NCBI RefSeq assembly: GCF_003287355.1
Contig: NZ_QMIM01000022.1
Location: 16,903 to 80,902, forward strand
DNA from: Halorubrum sp. 48-1-W
GTDB lineage: Archaea; Halobacteriota; Halobacteria; Halobacteriales; Haloferacaceae
DNA: 64,000 bases
Direction: 5' to 3'
Shown in pieces: positions 52,171 to 60,529 of the stretch (within the stretch, counting starts at the first letter, position 1; each line of letters opens with the position of its first letter). Both the position numbers and the translations under genes were made by a program. The notes under the pieces were generated by a model. That model ran no database searches. It was not told where the DNA came from and saw only the letters and a list, made by a program, of their open reading frames with translations.

Positions 52171-52659
52171 ATGCCAGCCACGCAGGCGGACGCCGAACAC
52201 ACGAAGGTGCTGGAGTTCGGTCTCGGCGAGGGGACGTACTGCCTGGACATCGGGGTCATCGACGAGATCGTCGACGCCGGCGAGCTCACGCGGATCCCCA
52301 ACTCTCCCGACCACGTCGAGGGAGTGATGGACCTCCGGGGGCGAACGACCACGATAATCGATCCGAAGACGCTCTTCTCGATCGAGGAGACGGGCCCGCG
52401 CGAGCGGATCGTCGTGTTCGACGACGACCGGGTCTCCGAGGGCGGGACGGTCGGCTGGATCGTCGACGAGGTGTTCCAAGTCAGGGACGTCGCTGCCGAC
52501 GACGTCGACGAGGGAACCACCGCCGACGACGGCGGGGTCCACGGGATCGTCAAATCCGACGATCGCTTCGTCGTCTGGGTCGCCCCGGACGTCGACGCCG
52601 ACGTCGGGATCGACGGAGCGGGAAGCGACCCGCCGTCGGACGAGTCAGTCGAGGCGTGA
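52171..52659 (+). CDS. cheW: Chemotaxis adaptor CheW
   Basis: A 162-residue CheW domain protein that couples CheA to receptors. The two SH3-like subdomains are recognisable: KVLEFGLGEGTYCLDIGVIDEIVD, RIPNSPDHVEGVMDLRGRTTTIIDPKTLF (split over strands) and IVVFDDDRVSEGGTVGWIVDEVFQV. A short acidic tail follows. It is divergent from cheB. Confidence 0.93.
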   Translation: MPATQADAEHTKVLEFGLGEGTYCLDIGVIDEIVDAGELTRIPNSPDHVEGVMDLRGRTTTIIDPKTLFSIEETGPRERIVVFDDDRVSEGGTVGWIVDEVFQVRDVAADDVDEGTTADDGGVHGIVKSDDRFVVWVAPDVDADVGIDGAGSDPPSDESVEA

Positions 52660-52791
52660 CGGACGGGCACGCTCGGGCCGGTTCGTCGATCCGAGCCAGC
52701 GCCGCGTCGTCGGTCGTCTCGGAACGGTTCGGGTTCTCACCGCTGAGAAACGGGTACGAACGCTTATCCGGTCGCTTGGGGTGGTCGACGT

Positions 52792-53487
52792 ATGCGAGTC
52801 TCCAGCGGCGTTCCCGGGTTCGACGAGCTCGTCGACGGGGGGTTCCCCTCCGACCGGCTGTACGTGGTGAGCGGCCCGCCCGGCAGCGGCAAGACGACGT
52901 TCTGCTCGCAGTTCGCGGCCCAGGGAGCCCGAAACGGGGACGACGTGCTGTACGTCAGCATGCACGAGACGAAGGAGGGGATCCGCCGCGACATGGGGGG
53001 GTACGACTTCGGGTTCGACCGTGCGCTCGACACCGACCGGGTGACCTTCCTCGACTCCTTCTCCGCGGACGGCCGCCGCTTCTTCGGGCTCCCGGGCGAA
53101 CGGCGGGACCGCTCGGGCGTCACGAACCGGCTCACGGGGTTCGTCAACTCCCGTGACATCGACCGGGTCGTCTTCGACTCGACGATGCTGTTGCGGTTCC
53201 TGCTCGACGACGACGAGGACACGATGATCCAGCTTCTCTCCTCGTTGAAGCGCACGGACGCGACGACGATGCTCATCTCCGAGATGACCGAGCCCGACGC
53301 GTACTCCGAGGAACACTACCTCGCACACGGCGTCGTCTTCCTCCACAACTACCTGGAGGACGAGGGAATGCGCAGGGGAATACAGGTGCTGAAGATGCGG
53401 GGAACCGACGTGAACACCGACATCCAGGACGTCGAGTTCACCGACGGGGGCATCCGCGTCGGCTCGGCCACGGCGGTGACCCGGTGA
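52792..53487 (+). CDS. RecA/KaiC-like ATPase (HTR-like protein)
   Basis: A 231-residue RecA-fold protein. Walker A is VVSGPPGSGKTTFCSQFA; the ATP-side Glu is in YVSMHETKEGIRR; Walker B is VVFDSTMLLRFLL. Proteins of this kind (KaiC/RadA-like, called HTR-like in halophiles) sit in or near chemotaxis and archaellum clusters. A signalling or switching role similar to FlaH is a reasonable inference, but FlaH itself is usually different in length. The next gene starts in its stop codon. Confidence 0.82.
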   Translation: MRVSSGVPGFDELVDGGFPSDRLYVVSGPPGSGKTTFCSQFAAQGARNGDDVLYVSMHETKEGIRRDMGGYDFGFDRALDTDRVTFLDSFSADGRRFFGLPGERRDRSGVTNRLTGFVNSRDIDRVVFDSTMLLRFLLDDDEDTMIQLLSSLKRTDATTMLISEMTEPDAYSEEHYLAHGVVFLHNYLEDEGMRRGIQVLKMRGTDVNTDIQDVEFTDGGIRVGSATAVTR

Positions 53488-53873
53488 TGTACGACCGGAC
53501 CTTCGGAACGGACTGGGAGGGGACGGAGCTGACCCACGAGGCAGCCATCGACCGGGCGTTCGCGCTCGGGGTGGCCGCCGGCTGCGGGAGGGAGCGCCCC
53601 GAGGAACTCGAACGGATCCTCGCGACGTTTCCCGGCGCGTACGAACGGAGCATGGTCGAACTCGCCTACGACGAGGGGCGAACGAGGGCGCTCGAGACCC
53701 CGGTCGAAGAGCCCGAGGCCGTCTGGACGGAGCTGGTCGACGCGGCGGGGACACCACGGTCACCGCCGCTACCGTCGGCGCTCCCCGGAGCCCTCAGTGA
53801 GCTGACCCTCGTCCGATCCCCGCGAACCGGGCCACCGTCCTCGCTTGATCTGCCGAGGTTCCTCCGAAAGTGA
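53487..53873 (+). CDS. Uncharacterised protein translated with the RecA-like gene
   Basis: A 128-residue helical protein: AAIDRAFALGVAAGCGRERPEELERILATFPGAYERSMVELAYDEGR forms the core (residues about 19-66). The C-terminal part is proline-rich and low in complexity, as if disordered. I do not recognise a family. Its ATG shares a base with the stop of the RecA-like gene, and it is followed by another RecA-like gene after 43 bp, so it probably works with them. Confidence 0.65.
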   Translation: MYDRTFGTDWEGTELTHEAAIDRAFALGVAAGCGRERPEELERILATFPGAYERSMVELAYDEGRTRALETPVEEPEAVWTELVDAAGTPRSPPLPSALPGALSELTLVRSPRTGPPSSLDLPRFLRK

Positions 53874-53916
53874 TCCCTCGGAAGGGTTTTATCGGGGTCG
53901 CCCCGATGTGGGAGAC

Positions 53917-54525
53917 ATGAGTCCGCTTCCCGACGCCGTCGTTTCCGCCGACAGCGTCCTCGTCAGCGGACCACCGATGAGCGGGAAGTACGACCTGTTC
54001 AACCGACTGCTCGCAGTGTGGTCGGACGCGCCCGTCGTCGTCTCGACCGGCCGGACGGCCGAGAAGGTCCGCGCCGATCACGACCGGATCGTCGGGAGCG
54101 GCGGCGACGACCTCGTCGTCATCGACTGTGTCACCCACCAGCAGGGGGACAAACGCGCCGACACGCCGACGACGAAGTACGTGAGCGGTCCGGGCGATCT
54201 CACGGAGATCGGGGTCAAGTTCACCGACGTGGTCGAGGCCTCGGTCGGTCGCGAGCGGGCGGTCGGCATCTACTCGCTCTCGGAACTCCTGATGTATTGG
54301 GACCCCGACCGGGTCTACCAGTTCACCCGCGTGATGGCCTCGCAGTCCTCCGGACAGGGATGGCCGTTCGTGGGCGTCGTCGGCTCGACGACTCACGACG
54401 ACCAGGTGATCCACACGCTGTACGAGCCGTTCGATCTGGTCGTCGAGACCCGCATCGAGGACGGCGAACGGCAGTTCCGAGCCCGCGACCGGATGGGACA
54501 GCCCTCCGGCTGGGAATCGTTCTGA
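53917..54525 (+). CDS. HTR-like RecA-fold protein with degenerate P-loop
   Basis: A 202-residue protein with the RecA fold of the HTR-like class. The P-loop is VLVSGPPMSGKYDLFNRLL: the normal GKT/S reads GKY, so the Mg-binding hydroxyl is missing. A second-strand motif is DLVVIDCVTHQQGDK; later SELLMYWDPDRVYQFTRVMA. It is probably a non-hydrolysing partner of the RecA-like gene two before it. A TATA-like ggttttatcgg lies about 25 nt upstream. Function is unknown. Confidence 0.75.
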   Translation: MSPLPDAVVSADSVLVSGPPMSGKYDLFNRLLAVWSDAPVVVSTGRTAEKVRADHDRIVGSGGDDLVVIDCVTHQQGDKRADTPTTKYVSGPGDLTEIGVKFTDVVEASVGRERAVGIYSLSELLMYWDPDRVYQFTRVMASQSSGQGWPFVGVVGSTTHDDQVIHTLYEPFDLVVETRIEDGERQFRARDRMGQPSGWESF

Positions 54526-54540
54526 CCGAAGCCGTACGCC

Positions 54541-55158
54541 TCAGCCGACGAGTTCGAACTCCATCCCGATCGGCGGAGCCTCGAGGGCCCCCCAGTAGAC
54601 GAAGCGGTGAGCTCCCGCCCCGAGCGGGGGACAGACCGTGAGCTCGCGACCGGGCACGGCAGCCGAGATGGCCGACTCCTCGAGGTCGATCGACCAGTCG
54701 TAGGTGTCGCCCGCTTCGAGCGTGTCGTCCTCGCGAGGGAGGTCGACGGGTCCACTGCTCGTCGACCCACGCACGTCGAGCCAGCCCTCGTCCGTCCGGC
54801 GTTGTATCGAGTACGCGTACTCGCCGTGCGTCTCGGCCGGTCCGTCGCCGGTGTTCCGGAGCACGAGCCGGATCGCCTGGCCGTACGTCTCTGCGGTGCC
54901 CTCCGCCGAGAGCTCCAGACGCGTCCCGCCGCCGCCCTCGCCGTCCGTCTCCACGATCCGCGACTCGACGGGGTCCTCGAACGGAGCCTCGAGCCGAACG
55001 AACGCCTCGTCGGGACACGACAGCGTCTCCGGCGTCCCCTCGGGCCCCTGCGGGCCGTCGCCCGCGGTGGCGTCGAGACAGCCGGCCGTCGCGGTCGCGC
55101 CGACCGCGACGGCGACCGTGCCGGCTCGACATAACAGGTTCCGCCGTGATCGCATCAT
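54541..55158 (-). CDS. Tat-exported lipoprotein, function unknown
   Basis: A 205-residue protein with a Tat lipoprotein signal: RSRRNLLCRAGTVAVAVG and lipobox TAGC (Cys near residue 27). The mature part is a beta-rich domain, RLELSAEGTAETYGQAIRLVLRN and GDTYDWSIDLEES, resembling small Ig-like lipoproteins. A second ATG three bases later is equally possible. The function cannot be assigned. Confidence 0.7.
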   Translation of the reverse strand: MMRSRRNLLCRAGTVAVAVGATATAGCLDATAGDGPQGPEGTPETLSCPDEAFVRLEAPFEDPVESRIVETDGEGGGGTRLELSAEGTAETYGQAIRLVLRNTGDGPAETHGEYAYSIQRRTDEGWLDVRGSTSSGPVDLPREDDTLEAGDTYDWSIDLEESAISAAVPGRELTVCPPLGAGAHRFVYWGALEAPPIGMEFELVG

Positions 55159-55203
55159 GCGTGCGATACGGCCGGGACGCGTTTCAACCCCGCGAGTGAC
55201 GGC

Positions 55204-55257
55204 GACGGGGAGCGCGTCATCGACGGGGAGCGCGTCATCGACGGGGAGCGCGTCGTC
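55204..55257. repeat. 18-bp tandem repeat upstream of glmM
   Basis: Three copies of gacggggagcgcgtcatc, 55204-55221 and 55222-55239 perfect and 55240-55257 with one change. It is in the gap between the divergent lipoprotein and glmM genes, just before the glmM promoter area. Confidence 0.9.
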
Positions 55258-55314
55258 GACGGAGCGAGCGACGCGTTCGGAACCGCTTTCCCGTCGGCCG
55301 GCCCATGGCCGCCC

Positions 55315-56676
55315 ATGGAGCTGTTCGGATCCAGCGGTATTCGCGGGGTCGCGCTCCGGTATCTCACGCCGGAGCTCGTCCTCGACATCGCGAAGGCGGC
55401 CGGGTCGAGCTGGGACGCCGACCGGGTCGCCGTCGCTCGCGACACCCGTACCACCGGCGAGCTGTTCGCCAACGCCGCCGCGAGCGGGCTCGCCGCCGTC
55501 GGCTGTGACGTCGACCGGCTCGGCGTCGTCCCCACCCCCGCGGTCGGCAACTACTGTGAGTCCGCCGGCGTCCCCTGCGTGCTCGTCACCGCCTCGCACA
55601 ACCCCCCCGAGTTCAACGGGATCAAGCTCGTCGGCGACGACGGCGTCGAACTCTCCGTCGACGTGTTGGAGCGCGTCGAACGCCGCGTGCTCGACGACGA
55701 GTACGACCACGCCGACTGGCGGACCGCCGGGAACGAGACCACCGTCGAGGGCGTCGTCGACGACTACGCCCACCAGCTCGTCGCCGCCGTCGACCGCGAG
55801 GCCATCGCCGACGCGGGGCTCACCGTCGCGGTCGACCCCGGCCACGGGGCCGCGTCGACGAGTTCCCCGCGGATCTACCGCGAGCTCGGCTGTGAGGTGC
55901 TGACGGTGAACGCCACGCCGGACGGCCACTTCCCCGGCAGGGACTCCGAGCCGGTGCCGGAGAACCTGACCGCGCTCTCGCGGCTCGTCGCGACCTCCGA
56001 CGCGGACGTGGGGATCGCCCACGACGGCGACGCCGACCGGGCGGTCTTCGTCGACGAGACCGGCGCGGTCGTCGACGGCGACACCTCTTTCGCAGCGCTG
56101 GCCGACGACGCCCTCCGACCGGGCGAGGCCGTCGTCAGCGCCGTCAACGTCTCCCAGCGGCTCGTCGACGTCTGTGACGGGAACGACGCCGACCTCGAGT
56201 TGACCCCTATCGGCGCGACCAACATCATCACGCGGACGCGGGAGCTGAAGGAGGAGGGCGTCCGCGTCCCGATCGCCGGCGAGGGAAACGGCGGGGTGTT
56301 CTTCCCCCCGTACCGGCTCTCGCGCGACGGCGCGTACATCGGCGCGCGCTTCCTCGAGCTGCTCGCCGACGCCGACGCCCCCGTGAGCGAGGCGATCGCC
56401 CCGTACACCGACTACCACTTCGTGCGCGTCAACGTCGAGTACGAGGACACCGACGAGCGCGAGGACATGCTGTCGGCCGCGCGGGCGTTCGTCGAGACGT
56501 CCGAGGCGACGCCGAACACGACCGACGGCTACCGGCTCGACTACGGCGACGCGTGGGTGCTCGTCCGGCCCTCGGGGACGGAGCCGAAGATCCGGGTGTA
56601 CGCCGAGTCCGCCGACGCCGACCGCGCCGAACGGCTGGCCGAGGAGATGCGGATCGCCGTCGAGAGCGGCCGATAG
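55315..56676 (+). CDS. glmM: Phosphoglucosamine mutase
   Basis: A 453-residue alpha-D-phosphohexomutase. The phospho-Ser loop is VTASHNPPEFNGIK, the metal loop GIAHDGDADRAVFVD, the sugar-specificity loop GEGNGGVFFPP, and the phosphate-binding loop RPSGTEPKIRVYAES. The GEGNGG loop favours glucosamine phosphate over mannose or glucose phosphate. It would feed UDP-GlcNAc synthesis for glycoproteins. The ATG at 55315 begins MELFGSSGIRG. Confidence 0.92.
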   Translation: MELFGSSGIRGVALRYLTPELVLDIAKAAGSSWDADRVAVARDTRTTGELFANAAASGLAAVGCDVDRLGVVPTPAVGNYCESAGVPCVLVTASHNPPEFNGIKLVGDDGVELSVDVLERVERRVLDDEYDHADWRTAGNETTVEGVVDDYAHQLVAAVDREAIADAGLTVAVDPGHGAASTSSPRIYRELGCEVLTVNATPDGHFPGRDSEPVPENLTALSRLVATSDADVGIAHDGDADRAVFVDETGAVVDGDTSFAALADDALRPGEAVVSAVNVSQRLVDVCDGNDADLELTPIGATNIITRTRELKEEGVRVPIAGEGNGGVFFPPYRLSRDGAYIGARFLELLADADAPVSEAIAPYTDYHFVRVNVEYEDTDEREDMLSAARAFVETSEATPNTTDGYRLDYGDAWVLVRPSGTEPKIRVYAESADADRAERLAEEMRIAVESGR

Positions 56677-56701
56677 GACCGGTTCGCGGACAGAAAACGC
56701 G

Positions 56702-57430
56702 TCAGCGCTCGAGCGCCGAGAGCGCCTCCGCCGCCTCCCGTGCGGCCCGCAGGTGCTCGCGGGCGCGTCGCGGGTCCTCGACCTCCTCCGCAGCGCGGGC
56801 GAAGCGCGTCAGCGTCCGCGTCAGGGACTCCCGGGCCGGACCCACGCCCGCGGGGGCGTCGGCTCCAGGGGCGGGAGCCGGCCTCGTTCCGGCGGCGACC
56901 GACCCGGCGTCGGCGCTTTCGGCCGTCCCCCCCGCGTCTTTGGGCGTCCCCCCCGCGTCTCGTGGCGCCTCCTCGGTCACGCCCGCGTCGCGGGACGTCC
57001 CCGCCACGTCGCCGACCTCGGTGTCGCGGTCGGCGTTCCCCGCGGGAGCTCGTCCGGCCGCTTCGCCCGCGGCGGGCGGGCCGGCTTCGTCGTCCGCGGC
57101 CACGGCGTCGTCGACCGCGGTCGCGGGGCTCCCCGCCCCGGGCGTGGTCCCGTTCGCCGGGGTCGCGTCCTCGGGCTCGTCGCCGGCCGCGTCCGCCGCC
57201 TCAGCGGGCACCTCGTACCCGTCCTCGGTCGCGTGACACGTCGGGCAGAACTCCCGGCCGTCGTGTCGGAAGATCGGGTCGCCACACGTCTCGCAGTGGC
57301 GGTTCGTCATCGTCGCCCCCTGTAAGAGGAGCTCGGACATCCGCTGGGTGTGCTCGCGTTTCTTCTCGTCCTCCGCGAACTTCTCGCGGAGCTTCTCGCG
57401 TTCGGCCTCCTTGTCGAACTCGTCGCTCAT
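56702..57430 (-). CDS. SSSCA1-type zinc-ribbon protein
   Basis: A 242-residue protein. The N-terminal helical part (EREKLREKFAEDEKKREHT) precedes a zinc ribbon, HCETCGDPIFRHDGREFCPTC, as in the Sjogren syndrome/scleroderma autoantigen 1 family. The middle (about residues 75-180) is acidic, Ala/Pro/Gly/Asp-rich and probably disordered, with repeats such as DAGGTPKDAGGT. A helical C-terminus ends the protein. The archaeal function is not known. The ATG at 57430 is used. Confidence 0.78.
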   Translation of the reverse strand: MSDEFDKEAEREKLREKFAEDEKKREHTQRMSELLLQGATMTNRHCETCGDPIFRHDGREFCPTCHATEDGYEVPAEAADAAGDEPEDATPANGTTPGAGSPATAVDDAVAADDEAGPPAAGEAAGRAPAGNADRDTEVGDVAGTSRDAGVTEEAPRDAGGTPKDAGGTAESADAGSVAAGTRPAPAPGADAPAGVGPARESLTRTLTRFARAAEEVEDPRRAREHLRAAREAAEALSALER

Positions 57431-57472
57431 GCGTGGTCGAACGTGACTCACGAGCAAAAGTCCGGTGGGCTC

Positions 57473-57532
57473 GGTCGGCGGCGATCCGGTCGGCGGCGAT
57501 CCGGTCGGCGGCGATCCGGTCGGCGGCGATCC
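57473..57532. repeat. 15-bp tandem repeat between zinc-ribbon and sufU genes
   Basis: Four perfect copies of ggtcggcggcgatcc and a partial fifth. There are no spacers, so this is not a CRISPR array. It lies upstream of the zinc-ribbon gene and downstream of sufU. Confidence 0.9.
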
Positions 57533-57574
57533 GGTCGGGGGAGTCCCGGGTTCCCGCGCACGCCGGCCCGCCCG

Positions 57575-58000
57575 TCACTCCTCGGTGCGGGTCCGGTCGG
57601 CGTCGGGGTCGAGTTCGCCGCGGTGGATCCTCGCGCCGTCCTGGGCGACCTGTCGGCCGAGCACCGCGCACTTGATCCGCATCGGCGAGATGTCGACGCC
57701 GAGCATCTCGGTGACGTCGTCGGTGTCGAGCGCGTCGAGTTCGTCGACGGTCATCCCGCGGAGCCGCTCGGAGAGCATGCTCGCGGAGGCCATCGAGATG
57801 GCACAGCCGTCGCCGGTGAACGCGACCGTCTCGATCGTCTCTCCGTCGTCGTCGAGGGCGACCTCGACCTTGATCGTGTCGCCACAGGAGGGATTCTCGC
57901 CGACGTGTGTGAAGTCCGGGTCCTCGAGTTCCCCATAGTTGCGCGGGTTCTTGTAGTGGTCGAGGATCTGCTGTCGGTACATGTCCGAGCCGGTTCCCAT
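57575..58000 (-). CDS. sufU: SufU/IscU-type iron-sulfur scaffold
   Basis: A 141-residue protein with MYRQQILDHYKNPRNYG, and the three ligand cysteines in NPSCGD, GDGCAISMASASML and IKCAVLGRQ. The insertion before the last Cys is the SufU type. It receives sulfur from the cysteine desulfurase (sufS) and delivers clusters or acts with zinc as a sulfur relay. The ATG at 58000 begins MGTGSDMYR; the codon for MYR at 57982 is an alternative. Confidence 0.9.
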   Translation of the reverse strand: MGTGSDMYRQQILDHYKNPRNYGELEDPDFTHVGENPSCGDTIKVEVALDDDGETIETVAFTGDGCAISMASASMLSERLRGMTVDELDALDTDDVTEMLGVDISPMRIKCAVLGRQVAQDGARIHRGELDPDADRTRTEE

Positions 58001-58095
58001 ACTGTATCCTGGTAGGCCAGTCGCGTTCAAAAGCGTTCCGTCGGGACCGTCACGCCGCCGAACGCGGCCTCGTCGACGGGCACAGTCGTGCCCGG

Positions 58096-58170
58096 CCGTA
58101 TCGTGTGGCCCGTGTTTCCACCGTATCGTGCGACCCGTGTTTCCACCGTATCGTGCGACCCGTGTTTCCA
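58096..58170. repeat. 25-bp tandem repeat upstream of sufU
   Basis: Three copies of ccgtatcgtgcgacccgtgt(ttcca), the first with two differences, at 58096-58120, 58121-58145 and 58146-58170. They lie about 100 bp upstream of the sufU start and just before the S9 peptidase promoter. Confidence 0.9.
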
Positions 58171-58232
58171 CCGTCCGGGATCGGCCAGCAGGCCCCGCGT
58201 ACGTTTAAGCCGATCCGCGTCGACCCCCGTGT

Positions 58233-60476
58233 ATGTCGACGCCATACGGCGAGTGGCCCTCGCCGATCGCTCCGGCGGACGTCGCGGCCGGCGGTCGCGA
58301 CTTCGCCGGCGTCCGGATCGACGGCGAACACGCGTACTGGCTCGAACGGCGGCCCGCGGAGGGGGGTCAAGGCGTCCTCCGTCGCGCGCCGCTCGACCGG
58401 GCGCGGGAGGGCGGCGAGACGCAGGAGGCCGGCGAGACACAGGAGGCCGGCGGGACACAGGAGGCCGGCGGGACACAGGAGGCCGGCGGGACACGGGAGG
58501 ACAGCGACGAACCGTCGGTTCACGAGGACCTCACCCCCGAGGGGTTCGACGTCCGGACGCTCGTCCACCAGTACGGCGGCGGCGACTTCGCCGTCGCCGA
58601 CGGGACGCTCGTCGCCGTGAACATGGACGACCAGCGGCTCTACCGGCTGCCGGCCGACGGGAGCACTGCCCCGACGCCGATCACCCCCGACCCGCCGGAG
58701 CCGCTCGCGCTCCGGTACGCGGACGTGACCGTCGACCCCGACGCGGGGGCCGCGTACGCGGTCCGCGAACGACACGTCGGCCCCGGGACCGACGACGAGC
58801 CCGAAAACGAGGTGGTCCGGATACCGCTGTTCCCGGCCGAGGACGACGAGGGGGGCGACGCGGGGCCGGTTCCCGATCCGACCGTGATCGCGGCCGGCCG
58901 TAACTTCTATGCAGCTCCGCGACCCGCACCCGACGGCGACCGGCTCGCGTACCTCCGCTGGGATCACCCGAACATGCCGTGGGACGGGACCGAACTCGTC
59001 GTCGTCGACCTCGACGGGGACGGCGGGCCCGTCGGGGGGAGCCGTCGCGTCGTCGCCGGCGGGCCCGAGGAGTCGGTCTGCTCTCCGGCGTGGTCCCCCG
59101 ACGGGACCCTCCACGCGGTCTCCGACCGGACGGGCTGGTGGAACCTCTACCGGATCGAAGCCGACGCCGACACGGCGGTTGCGGACGGCGACGGGAGCGG
59201 CCTCCGGAACCTCCACCCCGTCGACGCGGAGTTCGGGGCGCCCATGTGGCGGTTGGGGCTCTCGACGTACGCCTTCCTCGACGACGGGCGGATCGCGACG
59301 CTGTACACGGCCGACGGGGAGCCGAGCCTCCGCCTGCTCGACCCCGCCACCGGCGACCTCGAAGACCCCGGCCTGCCGTACAGCTCGTTTCGCCCCGCGT
59401 CGATCCGGTCCGACGGGGAACGCGTCGCGTTCGTGGGACACCGACCCGACGCGCCGAGCGCGGTGGTGGCGTGGACGCCCGGCGACGAGGGCGACGGCCC
59501 GGACCCGTCCTCGACCGCGGGCGACGACCTGAATCCGTCCGAAACCGACCGTGCCGGCCCGCGCCACCTCCGCGAGTCGACCGACGACCCGATCGACCCG
59601 GCGTACGTCTCGACGCCGGAACCGATCGTCTTCCCGACCGGCGACGCGGTCGGCGCGGACGGGACCGTCGCGTACGCGCACTACTACCCGCCGCACAACC
59701 CCGACGTGAGCCCGCCGGGCGACCCGGCTCGGCCCCCGCTCGTCGTCACCGTCCACGGCGGCCCCACCAGCCGGTCGGAGGTGTCGCTGTCGGCGTCGAC
59801 GCAGTTTTTCACCACCCGCGGGATCGCCGTCCTCGACGTGAACTACCGGGGATCGACGGGGTACGGCCGGGCATACCGCGACGCCCTCGACGGCCACTGG
59901 GGGGTGCGCGACACGCTGGACTGCGTCAACGCCGCGCGCCACGCCGTCGCCGAGGGGCTCGCCGACCCGGACCGGCTCGCGATCTCGGGCGGGAGCGCCG
60001 GCGGATACGCGGTGTTGTGCGCGCTCGCGTTCCACGACACCTTCGACGCCGGCGCGAGCTACTACGGCGTCGCCGACCTCGCGGCGCTCTCCGCGGAGAC
60101 CCACAAGTTCGAGTCGCGGTACCTCGACGGGCTGGTCGGCCCGCTCCCGGGGGCCGAGGCGATCTACCGCGAGCGCTCCCCGCTGTACCACGCCGAGGGG
60201 ATCTCCACGCCGCTGTTGCTGCTCCAGGGCGGCGAGGACGAGGTGGTGCCGCCCGCGCAGGCCGAGGCGATGATCGACGCGCTCGTCGCGGGCGGGACGC
60301 CGTACGCCTACGTCGAGTTCCCCGAGGAACGCCACGGCTTCCGCGACGCCGACAACATCGCCCGGGCACACGCGGCCGAACTCGCGTTCTACGGGGAGGC
60401 GCTCGGGTTCGAGCCCGAGGACGACGTCGACGGGGTCCACCTGCTGGTCGGGGCGTACCCGCCGGAGTTCGACTGA
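58233..60476 (+). CDS. S9-family serine peptidase (prolyl-oligopeptidase type)
   Basis: A 747-residue enzyme. A beta-propeller region (residues about 1-480) precedes the alpha/beta-hydrolase domain with VTVHGGPTSRSEVS, nucleophile elbow SGGSAGGY at Ser588, Asp669 in QGGEDEVVPP, and His701 in EERHGF. Near residues 60-90 a linker of GGTQEA-type units is encoded by 18-bp DNA repeats. There is no signal peptide, so it is probably cytoplasmic. It cleaves short peptides, perhaps ones taken up by the peptide importer in this window, which is inference. It lies between sufU and sufS, on the other strand. Confidence 0.9.
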   Translation: MSTPYGEWPSPIAPADVAAGGRDFAGVRIDGEHAYWLERRPAEGGQGVLRRAPLDRAREGGETQEAGETQEAGGTQEAGGTQEAGGTREDSDEPSVHEDLTPEGFDVRTLVHQYGGGDFAVADGTLVAVNMDDQRLYRLPADGSTAPTPITPDPPEPLALRYADVTVDPDAGAAYAVRERHVGPGTDDEPENEVVRIPLFPAEDDEGGDAGPVPDPTVIAAGRNFYAAPRPAPDGDRLAYLRWDHPNMPWDGTELVVVDLDGDGGPVGGSRRVVAGGPEESVCSPAWSPDGTLHAVSDRTGWWNLYRIEADADTAVADGDGSGLRNLHPVDAEFGAPMWRLGLSTYAFLDDGRIATLYTADGEPSLRLLDPATGDLEDPGLPYSSFRPASIRSDGERVAFVGHRPDAPSAVVAWTPGDEGDGPDPSSTAGDDLNPSETDRAGPRHLRESTDDPIDPAYVSTPEPIVFPTGDAVGADGTVAYAHYYPPHNPDVSPPGDPARPPLVVTVHGGPTSRSEVSLSASTQFFTTRGIAVLDVNYRGSTGYGRAYRDALDGHWGVRDTLDCVNAARHAVAEGLADPDRLAISGGSAGGYAVLCALAFHDTFDAGASYYGVADLAALSAETHKFESRYLDGLVGPLPGAEAIYRERSPLYHAEGISTPLLLLQGGEDEVVPPAQAEAMIDALVAGGTPYAYVEFPEERHGFRDADNIARAHAAELAFYGEALGFEPEDDVDGVHLLVGAYPPEFD
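58413..58502 (+). repeat. 18-bp tandem repeat in the S9 peptidase gene
   Basis: Five in-frame copies (with small changes) of ggcgagacgcaggaggcc-type units at 58413-58502 encode the GETQEA/GGTQEA linker. The repeat is confined to a surface-like, low-complexity loop of the propeller. Confidence 0.85.
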
Positions 60477-60514
60477 GGCTGCTGGAACTCGAGTGAGGCC
60501 GCTGGAACTCGAGT
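60475..60514. repeat. 20-bp direct repeat after the S9 peptidase gene
   Basis: The unit gaggc(t/c)gctggaactcgagt occurs twice, 60475-60494 and 60495-60514, directly after the peptidase stop and 15 bp before the sufS stop on the other strand. Confidence 0.8.
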
Positions 60515-60529
60515 GAAACAGCGGTCCGC

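Noticed and set aside
57473..57532. Possible CRISPR array
   Set aside because: The 15-bp units are directly adjacent with no spacers and no cas gene is near.
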